DNA of 64,000 nt from Actinomycetes bacterium (GCA_023461115.1 JAEWOA010000259.1:8949-72948); one strand, 5' to 3'. Shown: positions 54,876 through 64,000, counted from the stretch's first letter. Translations and numbers: made by a program. Notes: generated by a model not told the origin, from the sequence alone.

Positions 54876-56291
54876 TCAGCTCGCGCCGTCGATCGCGATC
54901 GCCAGCAGCGCGTGCAGGGCCGTGGTCACCGGCGCGTCGGTGGCCGCCGTCGTCGAGGCGCCGATCTCCACCGCCCACGTGCCGTACGCGACGCGGAGTG
55001 TGATCTGCTCGCGCTCGATGTCCCCGGGCGCGCCTCCCCGGGACACCGCGGCGTCGTCGCCGTCGCGCTGCATGTAGACCGCCCAGTTGGCGCCGCCCAA
55101 GGTCTCGGTGCTGGCCGCCGCGAGCGCCGTCAGGCGCGGGAGGACACCGGGCTTGGCCTGCGCGATCGCGGCGCTCGCGGACACCACCACGCGTTCGGCG
55201 GTCACGGCGGGGTCCGCGAGGACCGGGACGGTGGCCTTGCGGGCGCGCGCGCGGGCTCGCTTGGCCTTGTACTGCGCGACGTCGGCGTACCGGAAGAGGT
55301 TGCGCGCGGAGGTCGCGCCGGACAGGGCGGTGGTGGCCACGCCCCAGGAGATCGCGGCGCCGTGTGGGAGCGGGTAGTCGGCGATCGTCGTCGTCAGCAC
55401 CTCGGCGACGGCCGCGCGACGGTGGCCCACCGTGACGAGGCAGAACTCGTCGCCGCCGATGCGGGCCGCGGTCGAGCCGGGGAGCCGGTCGGAGACTCGT
55501 CGCAGCACGTCGGCGACGGTGCGGAGCAGGTCGTCGCCGGCCTCGTGGCCCAGGTGGTCGTTGACGCGCTTGAGGCCGTCGACGTCGCACATCACGATGC
55601 AGACCTCGGACCCGGACTCGAGCGCGGACTCGGCGGCGGTGTCGACCGCGCGGCGGTTCGCCAGGCCGGTGAGCGGGTCGTCGGCGACGAGGTGCCGGAC
55701 CTGCGCGTCGAGGTCGACGCGCGCGATCGCGCTGGCGGCGAGCGCGGCGAGCACCTCCGCGGCCGCGACGTCGTCGACGCCGAAGAGTCCTGCGCCAGGC
55801 GCGCGCACCGCGAACACCTGCCCCCACACGGCGCCGTTCACGACGATCGGCGAGGCCAACCCGGTGCCGTAGCCCGCGCGGCGGATGCTGCCGATCTCGA
55901 CCGCGTCGCCCGCGTCCGGGTCACCGGGCACGGTCGGGTTGCCCTCGACGTCGAACGCGTGGGCCACCCAGCTCTCGCGGTCGCGGATCAGGGCGCGCAG
56001 CCCGGGCCGTTCGTCGGCCCGGTAGGACCGCTGCAGCCGCTCGATCTGCTCGGCCTCGGGCAGCGGCGGCTCGATGACGACGATCCGGCACGTGTCCTGC
56101 TCGATGCGGCAGAACGCGACGCGGGTGGCCTCCAGCAGCTCGACAGCCATGAGCGAGACGGTTTCGCCGACTTCGTCGACAGTGCTGCACCGCTCGAGCC
56201 GGTGGGCGGCCACCGCGAAGCCGCGTACGCCGACGAGAGCGGCGGCGGCCCGACGCCCCGCGCGCGCTCCAGCCGTCGTGCGTCGCGTCAC
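54876..56291 (-). CDS. GAF and GGDEF-domain signalling protein
   Basis: 471 residues. A GAF-like sensor (about 25-200) is followed by a GGDEF domain (about 205-360) with an intact active site IGGDEFCLV and the DPLTGLANRRAVD opening. The C-terminal about 110 residues are unassigned. It is probably a diguanylate cyclase that makes c-di-GMP in response to a ligand. No EAL domain is present. It is convergent with the thioredoxin-NHL gene (19 bp between stops). Confidence 0.88.
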   Translation of the reverse strand: MTRRTTAGARAGRRAAAALVGVRGFAVAAHRLERCSTVDEVGETVSLMAVELLEATRVAFCRIEQDTCRIVVIEPPLPEAEQIERLQRSYRADERPGLRALIRDRESWVAHAFDVEGNPTVPGDPDAGDAVEIGSIRRAGYGTGLASPIVVNGAVWGQVFAVRAPGAGLFGVDDVAAAEVLAALAASAIARVDLDAQVRHLVADDPLTGLANRRAVDTAAESALESGSEVCIVMCDVDGLKRVNDHLGHEAGDDLLRTVADVLRRVSDRLPGSTAARIGGDEFCLVTVGHRRAAVAEVLTTTIADYPLPHGAAISWGVATTALSGATSARNLFRYADVAQYKAKRARARARKATVPVLADPAVTAERVVVSASAAIAQAKPGVLPRLTALAAASTETLGGANWAVYMQRDGDDAAVSRGGAPGDIEREQITLRVAYGTWAVEIGASTTAATDAPVTTALHALLAIAIDGAS

Positions 56292-56443
56292 GCGCCCATC
56301 ATCGCCTCTTCTCGCCCGCCACGGGTACGACTCGGCCCGTCAGAACCGGCGAATCACCCACCTGCGCCTAGTCCGGCGGCAGGCGGGCGGCCGGTGGGGC
56401 CAAGTCCGCTGCTCAGGGCGTCAGGCGCGTGCGGCGCACGGCG

Positions 56444-57130
56444 TCACCCGCGCAGGTGCTCGGCGCCCAGCTCGGCGAACAGCCGCTGGTTCAGCCGGAA
56501 GGCGACCTGCGCCTCGGCGACGGTCTCGGCGCGCTGTTCCGCGGTCAGCGGCAGCGAGTCGAGCCGCTCGCGGTACACGTCCTTGAACGGCTTGAGCTTG
56601 TGGATCTCGGGGAAGTCGTAGAAGGCGACGCCCGCGTCCGCGAGCCCGTAGTGCCGCTGGACCATGCGCTTGACGACCTGGCCGCCCGAGAGGTCCCCGA
56701 GGTACCGGGTGTAGGCGTGCGCGGCGTACCGGCCGAGGTCGTCGCCGCACTCGACGAGGCGCGCGCTGTACTCGCGGGTCGCGGGCAGGAAACGGACGCG
56801 GTCGCGCCAGTCGTCGCCGACGAGGTAGGCGAGGTCGCGCTCGATCGCGGGGACGCGGGTCAGCTCGTCGTAGACGAGGCCGCAGTCGGCGCCGGACTCG
56901 CGCAGGCGGGCGCCGGCCTCCTCGAGCGCGGTGTAGATCGCGAGCTGCTGCACCGCGAGGTCGGTGTACGCGTCGCGGCCGAGGCGGCCGTCGAGGAGCT
57001 GCTCGATGAAGCCGGTGCGCTCGGCGCGCTCGTGCTCGGCGCGGGTGCCCTCGCGCAGCGCGAGCGACAGCGGCTGGTCCACGGGCCCGTCCTGCACGGG
57101 CTCGGTGGTGGGGGTGGACGTCGCGGTCAC
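56444..57130 (-). CDS. hmuO: Biliverdin-producing heme oxygenase
   Basis: 228 residues from GTG 57130, with AGGAG 5 nt upstream. The proximal heme ligand is His33 in TRAEHERAERTGF. The distal helix carries the glycine-rich GDLSGGQ (YLGDLSGGQVVKR). It opens heme to biliverdin, CO and Fe2+, so it serves iron recovery. An IdeR/DtxR-type iron box at 57192 supports repression under iron-rich conditions. No heme transporter genes are visible nearby. Confidence 0.95.
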   Translation of the reverse strand: MTATSTPTTEPVQDGPVDQPLSLALREGTRAEHERAERTGFIEQLLDGRLGRDAYTDLAVQQLAIYTALEEAGARLRESGADCGLVYDELTRVPAIERDLAYLVGDDWRDRVRFLPATREYSARLVECGDDLGRYAAHAYTRYLGDLSGGQVVKRMVQRHYGLADAGVAFYDFPEIHKLKPFKDVYRERLDSLPLTAEQRAETVAEAQVAFRLNQRLFAELGAEHLRG

Positions 57131-57191
57131 GGTGCTCCTAGAGTCGCTGGCGCCTCGTCTTTGGTGACGAGATGTCAGCACCCTACGGCAT

Positions 57192-57210
57192 GTAGGTAAG
57201 CCTTGCCTAC
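57192..57210. promoter_or_regulatory. IdeR/DtxR-type iron box
   Basis: A 19-bp imperfect palindrome, GTAGGTAAGCCTTGCCTAC, matches the DtxR/IdeR consensus TTAGGTTAGGCTAACCTAA at 13 of 19 positions. It sits 61 bp upstream of the heme oxygenase start and 5 bp from the GH9 stop codon, so its likely target is heme oxygenase. Confidence 0.75.
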
Positions 57211-57214
57211 ATCA

Positions 57215-59695
57215 TCACTCGGCCGGGCGTCGCCGCGCTCGGCGCCGCGAGACCACCACCGCGGCCACCACGCCACCGACGAGCACCACGACGAGCGCCC
57301 CCACGCCCAGCCACACACTCGTCGACGACGCCGCCGAGCCGGACTCGTCAGTCGTCGCGAGCGGAGCGCCCGCGGCGTCGTCCGCCCACGCCGCCACCCA
57401 CGTCAACGCCGAGTTCCAGTTCACCGTCATCTCGTTGGTGGACCAGGACTGGATGCGGTCCAGGTAGCAGAGCTGGGCGACGCAGCCCTGCGGCCACGTC
57501 GCCTTGGCCACCGGGTCCTGGATGTCGCTGTTGGGCCCACCCGCGACCGTCCCCTTCGACGGGTGCGGCAGGTCCGGGTCCAGCTCGGCGGCCATCCACC
57601 GGTGGTGCTGGTTCTGCGAGAACTGCGTGCCGTAGCCCGTGACGTAGGAGTTGTTGAGCGCGTTGCGGCCCAACAGGTAGTCCAGGCTCTCGAGCGCGCT
57701 CGAGCGGTACGCCTCGTCGCCCGTGAGGTCGTACGCGGTGGCGACGACCGCGACGTTGTTCAGGATGATCCCGTTGGAGCCCCACTCGTACAGCGCGTCG
57801 GACGGCTGGTACACCTGGCCGAAGAACGCCTGCCGCTGCCGGTCCACCTGGAAGTCCGCGAGCTCCTCGACCGCCGCCGCGGCCGCGGTCGTGAACTCGT
57901 TGTCCACCCGCGCCAGGTCGATCGCGCCGAGCGCGGCGGTGCGCTGCCAGTCGAACGACACCCGGTTGAGGAGCGACTCGCCGTTCCACGGGCTGGCTTG
58001 CACGGCCGCCGCGAACGGCGCCTCCTTCGTCGTCAGGTACAGCTCGGCCGCCGCCCAGTACTCCTCGTCGGTGACGTCCTTGTCGTCGTACGGGCCGCCG
58101 CCGTCCACCCCGTCCTGCGGCAGCGCGAGCAGCACCGGGTTGGCGTGCGCGGCGTCCCAGGCGGTGCGCGCGGCGTCCAGCAGGCTCGCGGCGAAGCCCG
58201 CGTCGTACGGCTCCCACAGCCGCGCCCCCTTGGCGGCCACCGCGGCGAAGTTGTAGGTCGCGGCGGTCGACGGGCGGTGGACCTCGCGCTTCTTCGCGTC
58301 GTCGGCGGGCAGCAGCGGCAGGCCGGTCCACTCGTCGTCGTGGAGCTTGTGGAACACCATGCCCGCGTACTGCTGGCCCGCGGGCACCTGCATGCGGGCC
58401 ATCCACTCCAGCTCCCAACGGGCCTCGTCGAGCACGTCAGGCACGCCATTGCCGGCCTCGGGGATCTGCGCCGAGCCGTCCTTGAGCGCGCCGGCCTCCG
58501 CCGCGGCGCGCGCGTCGTCGTCTGCGCCGCCCCGCGCCGACGCCCGCTCCCACACATCCAGCAGCTGGTGCACCGCGATCCCGCCGTTCACCACGTACTT
58601 GCCGTGGTCGCCCGCGTCGTACCAACCGCCGTGCACGTCGAACGTCGCGTCGCACGTCCACCCCTGGTAGTACAGCTGCGGCGCCTGGCAGCCGACCTGC
58701 AGGTCGCCCTGGTTCGGGGCCACCTGAAGGTGTCCAGCGGCACGCGCGTACTGCAGGCCGGCGTGGGCCGCGTCGATCTCGATGCCGCTGCGGGCCAGGT
58801 AGAAGTAGTGCAGCGCGTCCTGCGTGAGCGGCCCGTACAAGTCCCCGCCTATCGCGAACGGGTAGCTCTCGGCGCCGTCGACGACGAGCGTGTACCCCTC
58901 GCCGGGCTGCTCGACGTCCGTGAACGACACCGTGTGGACGGCGGCGCCCGCGGTGTCGTCGACCCCCCGCGGCACGGTCACGCCCGTGGCCACCTCGGCG
59001 CCCTGCGCGTCGCGCAACGTCCAGTCCAGCGGCTGCGCGGCGTCGGTGACGACGGTCGCGTTCTTGGGTCCGCGCGTCGTGTACCCGTACTGGTTCACGC
59101 GGACCGTCGGGCCCGTCTCCGCCTCGTACGGCGCCGGCGGCGCGCCGGTGTGCAGGCTCACGTCGTCGAGGCAGAACGTCCACGCCTCGTCGGCGCCGCC
59201 CACCTGGAACACCACCTGGCCCTTGGGCCAATCCATCGTGGAGGTGAAGCCCACGTCGTACGGCGTGAGCTCCGGGTTCATCACCGGGTTGATCTCGCTC
59301 GTCGCGTCCCACGGCGCCTGGTTCATCTGCACGAGCGCGCGGATCGGGGCCGGCGCGGTGCCGCTCGCCTTGAACGTGAACCGGTAGCTCTCGCCCTGCA
59401 CCAGCGGCACGTCGTCGATCCCGACGATCGACGACCACGCGGACGGTGTGCCGCCCGGCACGTCGACGCACAGCGCGCCCGTCGAGCCGTCCGCCGTCAG
59501 GTCCGGCGTGGTCCACCACGGCGCGGTGGCGCCGTCGTCGAACGTGCCGTTCGGGATCAGCTCGGGGCCGTCGGCGGCGCTCGCGACGAGCGCGGGCACG
59601 GCGGCGAGCGGCACGACGAGGGCGGCGACCACACCCGCACGCGCGAGCGTGGCACGCAGGGCGGGGCGGCGCGACGACGACGAGGGCAGCAGCAC
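57215..59695 (-). CDS. Membrane-tethered GH9 cellulase with CBM4
   Basis: 826 residues. Signal peptide (residues about 15-40). A carbohydrate-binding CBM4/9 module (about 45-185), an Ig-like CelD_N domain and the GH9 catalytic domain follow. Catalytic Asp residues are in GWYDAGDHGKY (about 355-362) and the Glu in STNEMTVNW (about 754). The last 40 residues are a hydrophobic helix and an Arg-rich tail, with no LPXTG, so the enzyme is probably held in the membrane. Cellulose chains cut here would give cellobiose for the phosphorylase. A CelR-like site lies 20 bp upstream. Confidence 0.93.
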   Translation of the reverse strand: MLLPSSSSRRPALRATLARAGVVAALVVPLAAVPALVASAADGPELIPNGTFDDGATAPWWTTPDLTADGSTGALCVDVPGGTPSAWSSIVGIDDVPLVQGESYRFTFKASGTAPAPIRALVQMNQAPWDATSEINPVMNPELTPYDVGFTSTMDWPKGQVVFQVGGADEAWTFCLDDVSLHTGAPPAPYEAETGPTVRVNQYGYTTRGPKNATVVTDAAQPLDWTLRDAQGAEVATGVTVPRGVDDTAGAAVHTVSFTDVEQPGEGYTLVVDGAESYPFAIGGDLYGPLTQDALHYFYLARSGIEIDAAHAGLQYARAAGHLQVAPNQGDLQVGCQAPQLYYQGWTCDATFDVHGGWYDAGDHGKYVVNGGIAVHQLLDVWERASARGGADDDARAAAEAGALKDGSAQIPEAGNGVPDVLDEARWELEWMARMQVPAGQQYAGMVFHKLHDDEWTGLPLLPADDAKKREVHRPSTAATYNFAAVAAKGARLWEPYDAGFAASLLDAARTAWDAAHANPVLLALPQDGVDGGGPYDDKDVTDEEYWAAAELYLTTKEAPFAAAVQASPWNGESLLNRVSFDWQRTAALGAIDLARVDNEFTTAAAAAVEELADFQVDRQRQAFFGQVYQPSDALYEWGSNGIILNNVAVVATAYDLTGDEAYRSSALESLDYLLGRNALNNSYVTGYGTQFSQNQHHRWMAAELDPDLPHPSKGTVAGGPNSDIQDPVAKATWPQGCVAQLCYLDRIQSWSTNEMTVNWNSALTWVAAWADDAAGAPLATTDESGSAASSTSVWLGVGALVVVLVGGVVAAVVVSRRRARRRPAE

Positions 59696-59714
59696 AAGGA
59701 CTCCTTCGGCCTGG

Positions 59715-59728
59715 CGGAAGCGCTCTCA
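59715..59728. promoter_or_regulatory. CelR-like operator upstream of the GH9 gene
   Basis: On the minus strand TGAGAGCGCTTCCG matches the CelR box TGGGAGCGCTCCCA at 11 of 14 positions. It lies 20 nt upstream of the GH9 start. The same box type occurs at cellobiose phosphorylase. Confidence 0.65.
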
Positions 59729-59833
59729 CGGTAGGGGATGCGCCGCCGCGCGGGGGGCCTGTTCCGCGGATCGGGCGCCGAATCGTGATCTGGCGTCACC
59801 CGGGAGGGGCACACCCCGCGCCGAGCGCGCGCG

Positions 59834-61897
59834 TCACCCCAGGATCGACGGGTAGCCGGGGGCGTCCGCGCCGGACCGGCCCAGCACGTGCTCGGCCAGG
59901 AACGCCTCCACCGTCTGATACCAGACCATCGCGTGCTGCGGCTGCAGCACCCAGTGGTTCTCGTCGGGGAAGTACAGGAACCGGTGCGGCGAGCGGCCCT
60001 CGTCGTCGGCGGGCAGCCCGGACCTCGACAACAGCTCGTACCAGAGCCGCAGGCCCTCGCCCACCGGCACGCGGTAGTCGCGGTCCCCGTGGATCACCAG
60101 CATGGGCGTGGTGATCTGCTCGACGTGCAGGTGCGGCGAGTTGTCCCGCGCCATCTCGGCCGTCATCTCACGCTGCCAGTAGTACGCGCCATCGGTGGTG
60201 GGGCCGAACTGGTCCAACGCCCACAGGCTCGCGTGCGTCACGATCCCCCGGAACCGGTCCGTGTGGCCCGCCACCCAGTTGGCCATATAGCCGCCGAAGC
60301 TCCCGCCCATCGCCCCCGTCCGCGTCTCGTCGATGTCCACCCGCTGCTCCGCGGCATCGGTGATCGCCAGCAGGTCCGTGTACGGCGCGGCGCCCCACGC
60401 GCCCCAGCCCGCCTGGATGAAGTCCTGGCCGTAGCCCGTGGACAACGCCGGGTCCGGGAGCAGCACCGCATACCCGCGCGCGACCAGCAGCCACGGGTTC
60501 CACCGCCACGACCACGCGTTCCACGAGCCCAGCGGCCCGCCGTGGATCCACAGCAGCAGTGGGGCCGGCTCGTCCGGGCCCGCGGTGTCCGGGAGCGCGA
60601 GCCACGCCCGGATACGCCGCCCGTCCGAGGCCGTGGCCTCGACCTCCTCCAGCCGCCCCGGGACCTCGGGCGTCGGGGCGGGCGACGCGAGCGGCGTCGC
60701 CGGCACGGGCGCTCCGGCCGCCGGGTCCAGGCTCACCGGGTGCGCGGGCGCGGTGTACGACGAGCGCAGCGCGTACGCCCGCCGGCCGTCGGGGGCGATC
60801 TGGACGTCGCTGAACGCGGCGTCGTCGCTGGTCAGCCGAGTGACCTTGTCCTGCCCGTCGGCGGACAGGTCGATCCTGAACACCGGCGCGCGGCCCTCGT
60901 CGTCGGCCACGACGACCAGACCGCTCGAGTCTGGCAGCCACACCGGCGCATACGGCCAACGGTCCCAGTCGTCGGCGATCGTGCGCCACGCGCCGCCCGC
61001 GAGCGGCACGAGCCCGAGCCCCACCCGCGGCGACTCGAACGGCGAGCCGATCGTCTCGTAGCCGAACACCACCCACTGCCCGTCGGGGGACACCGTGGGG
61101 GCGCCGAAGTCGGCGTCGGCGGCGACGACGAGCACGCGCCGCTCGCCGGACGCGACGTCGATCGCGACGAGCTGCGTCCGCAGGTCCCCGCCCGCGTGCG
61201 CGACGGCCCAGCCGGACACCACCGTCCCCCCGTCCGGGCTGATCGCGGCGCCCTGCTCGACGAGCGCGAGCCGCGCGTCGGGCGTCAGGTCCTCGAGGGC
61301 CAGCCGCGTCCCGTCGGCGGCGGTGAGCGCGGCGAGGTCGGCCGTGAACAGGTGCGGCGCGTCGGGGCCGAGGTCGTGGTCCCAGTAGCGGACCGGATAG
61401 GAGTCGTGGAGGATCGCCGCGACCTTCTTGTCCTTGCGGTCCTTGCGGCGCTGCTCGTCGTCGGCGGCGTCCTTGGCGTTGCGCAGGACGTCGCCGGCGA
61501 GCAGGACTGTGTCCGCGCTCGTCGCCGGCTTGATCCCGCCGAGCCCGCCCGCGCGCGTGGCGATCACGCGGGCCTCGCCGCCGTCGCGCGGCAGCAGCCA
61601 GAGCGCCGCGGGCGCGTCGTCGTCGGCGTCCTTGGCGTCCGGGTCCGGGCGCGCGCTGGTGAACAGCAGGTCGCCGCCCCGGGTGAACGCGGCGCCCGAC
61701 TCGCCCTTCGTCGACCTGGTCAGACGACGTGGCGCACGCTCACCCGCGGGGTCGAGCTCCCAGAGCGCGGTGACGTACTTGGTCTTCTTGTGGTTGAGCG
61801 TGCTCACGGCTGTGACCAGCCGGGTCCCGTCGGGCGACAGCTTCAGCCCCGACACCCGCGCGAGCCCGACGTACTCCTCGAGATCCCCGATCCGCAT
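59834..61897 (-). CDS. S9-family (prolyl-oligopeptidase-like) peptidase
   Basis: 687 residues. A WD40-like beta-propeller lies in the N-terminal about 420 residues (repeated TxDG/SPDG blades). The alpha/beta-hydrolase domain has the nucleophile GGSFGGYMANW (Ser about 535) and the late DENHW catalytic His (about 650). It matches acylaminoacyl/dipeptidyl peptidase members. No signal peptide was seen. It cleaves short peptides in the cytoplasm, most likely. Substrate unknown. It is downstream of the CopD-CtaG gene, with array J between. Confidence 0.92.
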   Translation of the reverse strand: MRIGDLEEYVGLARVSGLKLSPDGTRLVTAVSTLNHKKTKYVTALWELDPAGERAPRRLTRSTKGESGAAFTRGGDLLFTSARPDPDAKDADDDAPAALWLLPRDGGEARVIATRAGGLGGIKPATSADTVLLAGDVLRNAKDAADDEQRRKDRKDKKVAAILHDSYPVRYWDHDLGPDAPHLFTADLAALTAADGTRLALEDLTPDARLALVEQGAAISPDGGTVVSGWAVAHAGGDLRTQLVAIDVASGERRVLVVAADADFGAPTVSPDGQWVVFGYETIGSPFESPRVGLGLVPLAGGAWRTIADDWDRWPYAPVWLPDSSGLVVVADDEGRAPVFRIDLSADGQDKVTRLTSDDAAFSDVQIAPDGRRAYALRSSYTAPAHPVSLDPAAGAPVPATPLASPAPTPEVPGRLEEVEATASDGRRIRAWLALPDTAGPDEPAPLLLWIHGGPLGSWNAWSWRWNPWLLVARGYAVLLPDPALSTGYGQDFIQAGWGAWGAAPYTDLLAITDAAEQRVDIDETRTGAMGGSFGGYMANWVAGHTDRFRGIVTHASLWALDQFGPTTDGAYYWQREMTAEMARDNSPHLHVEQITTPMLVIHGDRDYRVPVGEGLRLWYELLSRSGLPADDEGRSPHRFLYFPDENHWVLQPQHAMVWYQTVEAFLAEHVLGRSGADAPGYPSILG

Positions 61898-61968
61898 CCC
61901 GCATACCTACCACCTCCGTCCCCCAAGGACGCGCTGATCCCCGCCCGGGCAACCACCCACCACCCCCG

Positions 61969-62074
61969 CGAGTTCGTCGGAGAACGGCGAGTTCGTTGGA
62001 GATCTCCGACGAACTCGGCGTTCTCCGACGAACTCGGCGATGAGGGGTGGGGTGGGGGTGGGGTGGGTGGGGAG
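61969..62074. repeat. 19-nt module array J with G-run tract
   Basis: AGTTCGT of direct copies is at 61971 and 61990, and two identical inverted copies start at 62003 and 62022; both pairs are 19 nt apart. A G-run tract (62041-62074) follows on the plus strand. Modules are almost the same as in array C. It lies between two minus-strand genes and abuts the stop codon of the CopD-CtaG gene. Confidence 0.92.
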
Positions 62075-62076
62075 AG

Positions 62077-64000
62077 CTAGTCCGTGCGGGGGAGGTTGGC
62101 GAGCATCTGGTTGTAGGCGTCGAGTTCCTCGTCTTCTGTTGCTGTGCGGCGGTCACGTTGGCGGGCCCTGCGCTCGTCGTCGCGAGTCCACGCCACCACC
62201 ACGCCGATCGCGAGGGCCAGGGTCGGCAACTCGCCGATGCCCCACGTCACCCCGCCACCGACCTGCTGGTCGACCAACGCCGAGGCGCCCCACGGCCGGC
62301 CCATGAGCCCGAACCAATCCGCCACCAGCAGCGTCTCCCCCGTCACCAGGGACACCCCGAAGAACGCGTGGAACGCCATGGTCGCGAACAGCAGCAGGAG
62401 CCGCTGCGGGTAGCCCAGCCGCCGAGGCCCGGGGTCGATCCCCACCAGCGAGTTCACGAACAGGTACCCGGCGAGCGTGAAGTGCACGACCATGAACAGG
62501 TGCCCCACGCCGGTGCGCAAGGACCACTCGAAGATGCCGGTGTAGTAGAAGACCAGCATCGACCCGACGAAGTTCACGGCGGCCACGACCGGGTGGGCCA
62601 GGAACTGCCCGAGCCGGCTGTGCACCAGCACCAGGATCCATTCGCGCGGCCCGCGCGACGCATCCCCTGGCACCACGGCCGACCGCACCGGCAGCGCCCG
62701 GAGCGCGAGGGTCACGGGCGCCGACAGCGCGACGAAGATCGGCACGACCATCGCCAGCACCATGTGCTGCACCATGTGCGCGCTGAACAGCACATGCCCG
62801 TACAGCGCGGGCCCGCCGCTCGTCGTCCACCAGAACAGCAGCATCCCGAACGTCCACGACGCGGTGCGCGCCCATGGCCAGGAGTCGCCGCGCCGGCGCA
62901 GCCGCAGCACCCAGCGCCAGTACACGACGAGCCCCGCGGCGGCCGCGAGCGCGAACAGCAGGTCCCACTGCCAGAGCGTGAACCAGCGCAGCATGGTCGG
63001 CTCGGGGGGCAGCGCGTGGCCGGTGAGCAGGTAGGCGGGGGTCGGCTCGGCGGGCGGCTCCTCGGGGACGGGCGGCGCGGACGAGCCCAGCGCCACCGCG
63101 ACGCCGGACACGGCGCCCATCACGACGAGTTCCACCAGGACGAGCCGCCAGAACGGCCACACGCGCGCCGCGGACGCGCCGCCGGCCGATCGCTCCGCGA
63201 GCGCCGGCATCGTGCGGCGGCGGTGCAGGAGGCCCAGGCCCGCGAGCGCCACGAGCAGCACGACCTTCGCGACGACGAGCACCCCGTACTTCGTCGTGAG
63301 CCCGGACCACGAGCCGAGCCGCAGCCACGAGTTCACCAGCCCCGACACGGCGACCGCGGCCAGGCACCAGCCCGCGATCACCGAGTACCGCCCGACCGCG
63401 GGCGCCACGTCCGGGCCGAGCCGCGTGGCGACGACGACGAGGGCCGCGAGCGCGCCGATCCACAGCGCGGCCCCGACCAGGTGCACGACCATCGACGACA
63501 CCGCGAGCGAGTGCCCCGACGCCCCCGCGGCGTGCCCCAGCTGCGCTTGCTGCCACAGCGCGACGAGCGCGAGCGCGAGCGTCCAGGCCGCGCCCGTGGG
63601 TGTGCGGACGACGAGCGCGAGCGCCGCGACCACCCCGCTGACCACGGCCGCGGACGCGACCGCGCGGCCCACCGTGAGCTGCGTGACGAACAGCCACACC
63701 TGGTCCCCGAACCCGGCCGAGCCGGGCCGCTCGCCCGCGACGTTCGCGTACATCAGGACCACATGCAGCACCGAGAGCAGGGTCCACGCGATGCCCGCGG
63801 CGCCGGCCACGCCGAGCGAGCGGGGGTAGGCGCGGCCGTCGACGACCGACACGCGGCGTCGGCGCTTGTCGTCGGGCGCGGCGCGGCGTGGCAGCACCCC
63901 CACGGCGAGCGCGAGAGCGCCGACGGTCAGCGACCCGGCGAGCTCGGTGAGGGTCGAGACGACGGGCAGGCCCCAACGCACGGCCGGCCCGGGGTCGAGC
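62077..64000 (-). CDS. CopD-CtaG fusion (copper/cytochrome oxidase assembly), 5' partial
   Basis: The gene runs off the right edge. 634 residues are readable from GTG 63981, but the frame is open to 64000 (LDPGPAV...), as in longer CopD-CtaG proteins. The N-terminal half has the CopD-type membrane helices; the C-terminal half is CtaG/caa3 assembly (FSAHMVQHMVLAMVVPIFVALSAP, with SAHMVQHM histidines for copper). Together they likely deliver copper to cytochrome oxidase. The signal peptide and start lie outside the window. Confidence 0.88.
   Translation of the reverse strand, partial: LDPGPAVRWGLPVVSTLTELAGSLTVGALALAVGVLPRRAAPDDKRRRRVSVVDGRAYPRSLGVAGAAGIAWTLLSVLHVVLMYANVAGERPGSAGFGDQVWLFVTQLTVGRAVASAAVVSGVVAALALVVRTPTGAAWTLALALVALWQQAQLGHAAGASGHSLAVSSMVVHLVGAALWIGALAALVVVATRLGPDVAPAVGRYSVIAGWCLAAVAVSGLVNSWLRLGSWSGLTTKYGVLVVAKVVLLVALAGLGLLHRRRTMPALAERSAGGASAARVWPFWRLVLVELVVMGAVSGVAVALGSSAPPVPEEPPAEPTPAYLLTGHALPPEPTMLRWFTLWQWDLLFALAAAAGLVVYWRWVLRLRRRGDSWPWARTASWTFGMLLFWWTTSGGPALYGHVLFSAHMVQHMVLAMVVPIFVALSAPVTLALRALPVRSAVVPGDASRGPREWILVLVHSRLGQFLAHPVVAAVNFVGSMLVFYYTGIFEWSLRTGVGHLFMVVHFTLAGYLFVNSLVGIDPGPRRLGYPQRLLLLFATMAFHAFFGVSLVTGETLLVADWFGLMGRPWGASALVDQQVGGGVTWGIGELPTLALAIGVVVAWTRDDERRARQRDRRTATEDEELDAYNQMLANLPRTD

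Overview
The window is a stretch of chromosome from a high-GC actinobacterium. It is most likely Cellulomonas or a close relative in the Micrococcales. The best evidence is an 822-residue GH94 cellobiose phosphorylase that closely resembles the Cellulomonas gilvus/uda enzymes and keeps Asp490. Supporting evidence is a secreted GH9 cellulase and CelR-type operator half-palindromes in front of both genes. Genes are dense and often overlap by 4 bp (ATGA or GTGA). No insertion sequence, prophage, CRISPR array or rRNA gene was seen, so this looks like ordinary core and niche chromosome. Both ends of the window cut a gene: a UvrA-type protein on the left and a CopD-CtaG fusion on the right.

Layout. 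0-9.5 kb: UvrA-like end, small membrane protein, MFS exporter, a DGPF-protein/ECF42 sigma-factor pair with its own matching promoter, an AbiEi-like gene, an Nramp metal transporter, a YgjV-GNAT fusion, a double GNAT protein and an unknown SRPBCC-like protein. 9.5-13.7 kb: a thiamine ABC transporter (thiB-thiP-thiQ) behind a TPP riboswitch. 13.8-22.3 kb: a DUF4235 protein, a phytoene-desaturase-like FAD enzyme and a six-gene Mrp Na+/H+ antiporter operon. 22.5-27.3 kb: a membrane Fe-S/CCG oxidoreductase, a VOC-NTF2 protein, an unknown protein and dCTP deaminase. 27.4-30.9 kb: cellobiose phosphorylase and aldose epimerase. 31-33 kb: lipoprotein, GNAT, tRNA-Gly(CCC), VOC protein. 33.2-41.8 kb: one 8.7-kb gene for a 2884-residue DUF11-repeat surface protein ending in LPVTG. 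41.9-48.6 kb: two unknown proteins (one a paralogue of the 25.6-kb gene), a DinB-like protein, DUF779, aldehyde dehydrogenase, endonuclease IV and an AcoR-like regulator. 48.8-52.7 kb: TetR regulator, THUMP RNA methyltransferase, acyltransferase, patatin. 52.9-64 kb: thioredoxin-NHL protein, GGDEF protein, iron-boxed heme oxygenase, membrane-tethered GH9 cellulase, S9 peptidase, CopD-CtaG.

How genes work together. The GH9 enzyme outside the cell and cellobiose phosphorylase plus epimerase inside form a cellulose-to-glucose-1-phosphate route, probably under one LacI/CelR repressor. The ECF42 sigma factor probably drives its own operon. The AcoR-like protein probably controls aldehyde dehydrogenase and DUF779.

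Main unexplained signal. Eight short regions share one architecture but not one sequence. Each has 19-nt modules, direct copies then inverted copies, with the repeat period exactly 19 nt at every locus. Six of the eight are followed, always on the same side, by a G-run tract able to form a quadruplex. They sit at starts, at stops, between divergent genes and, in one case, inside a reading frame, so they are not simply terminators. Two copies bracket the AbiEi-like gene. I know of no described element with this design.
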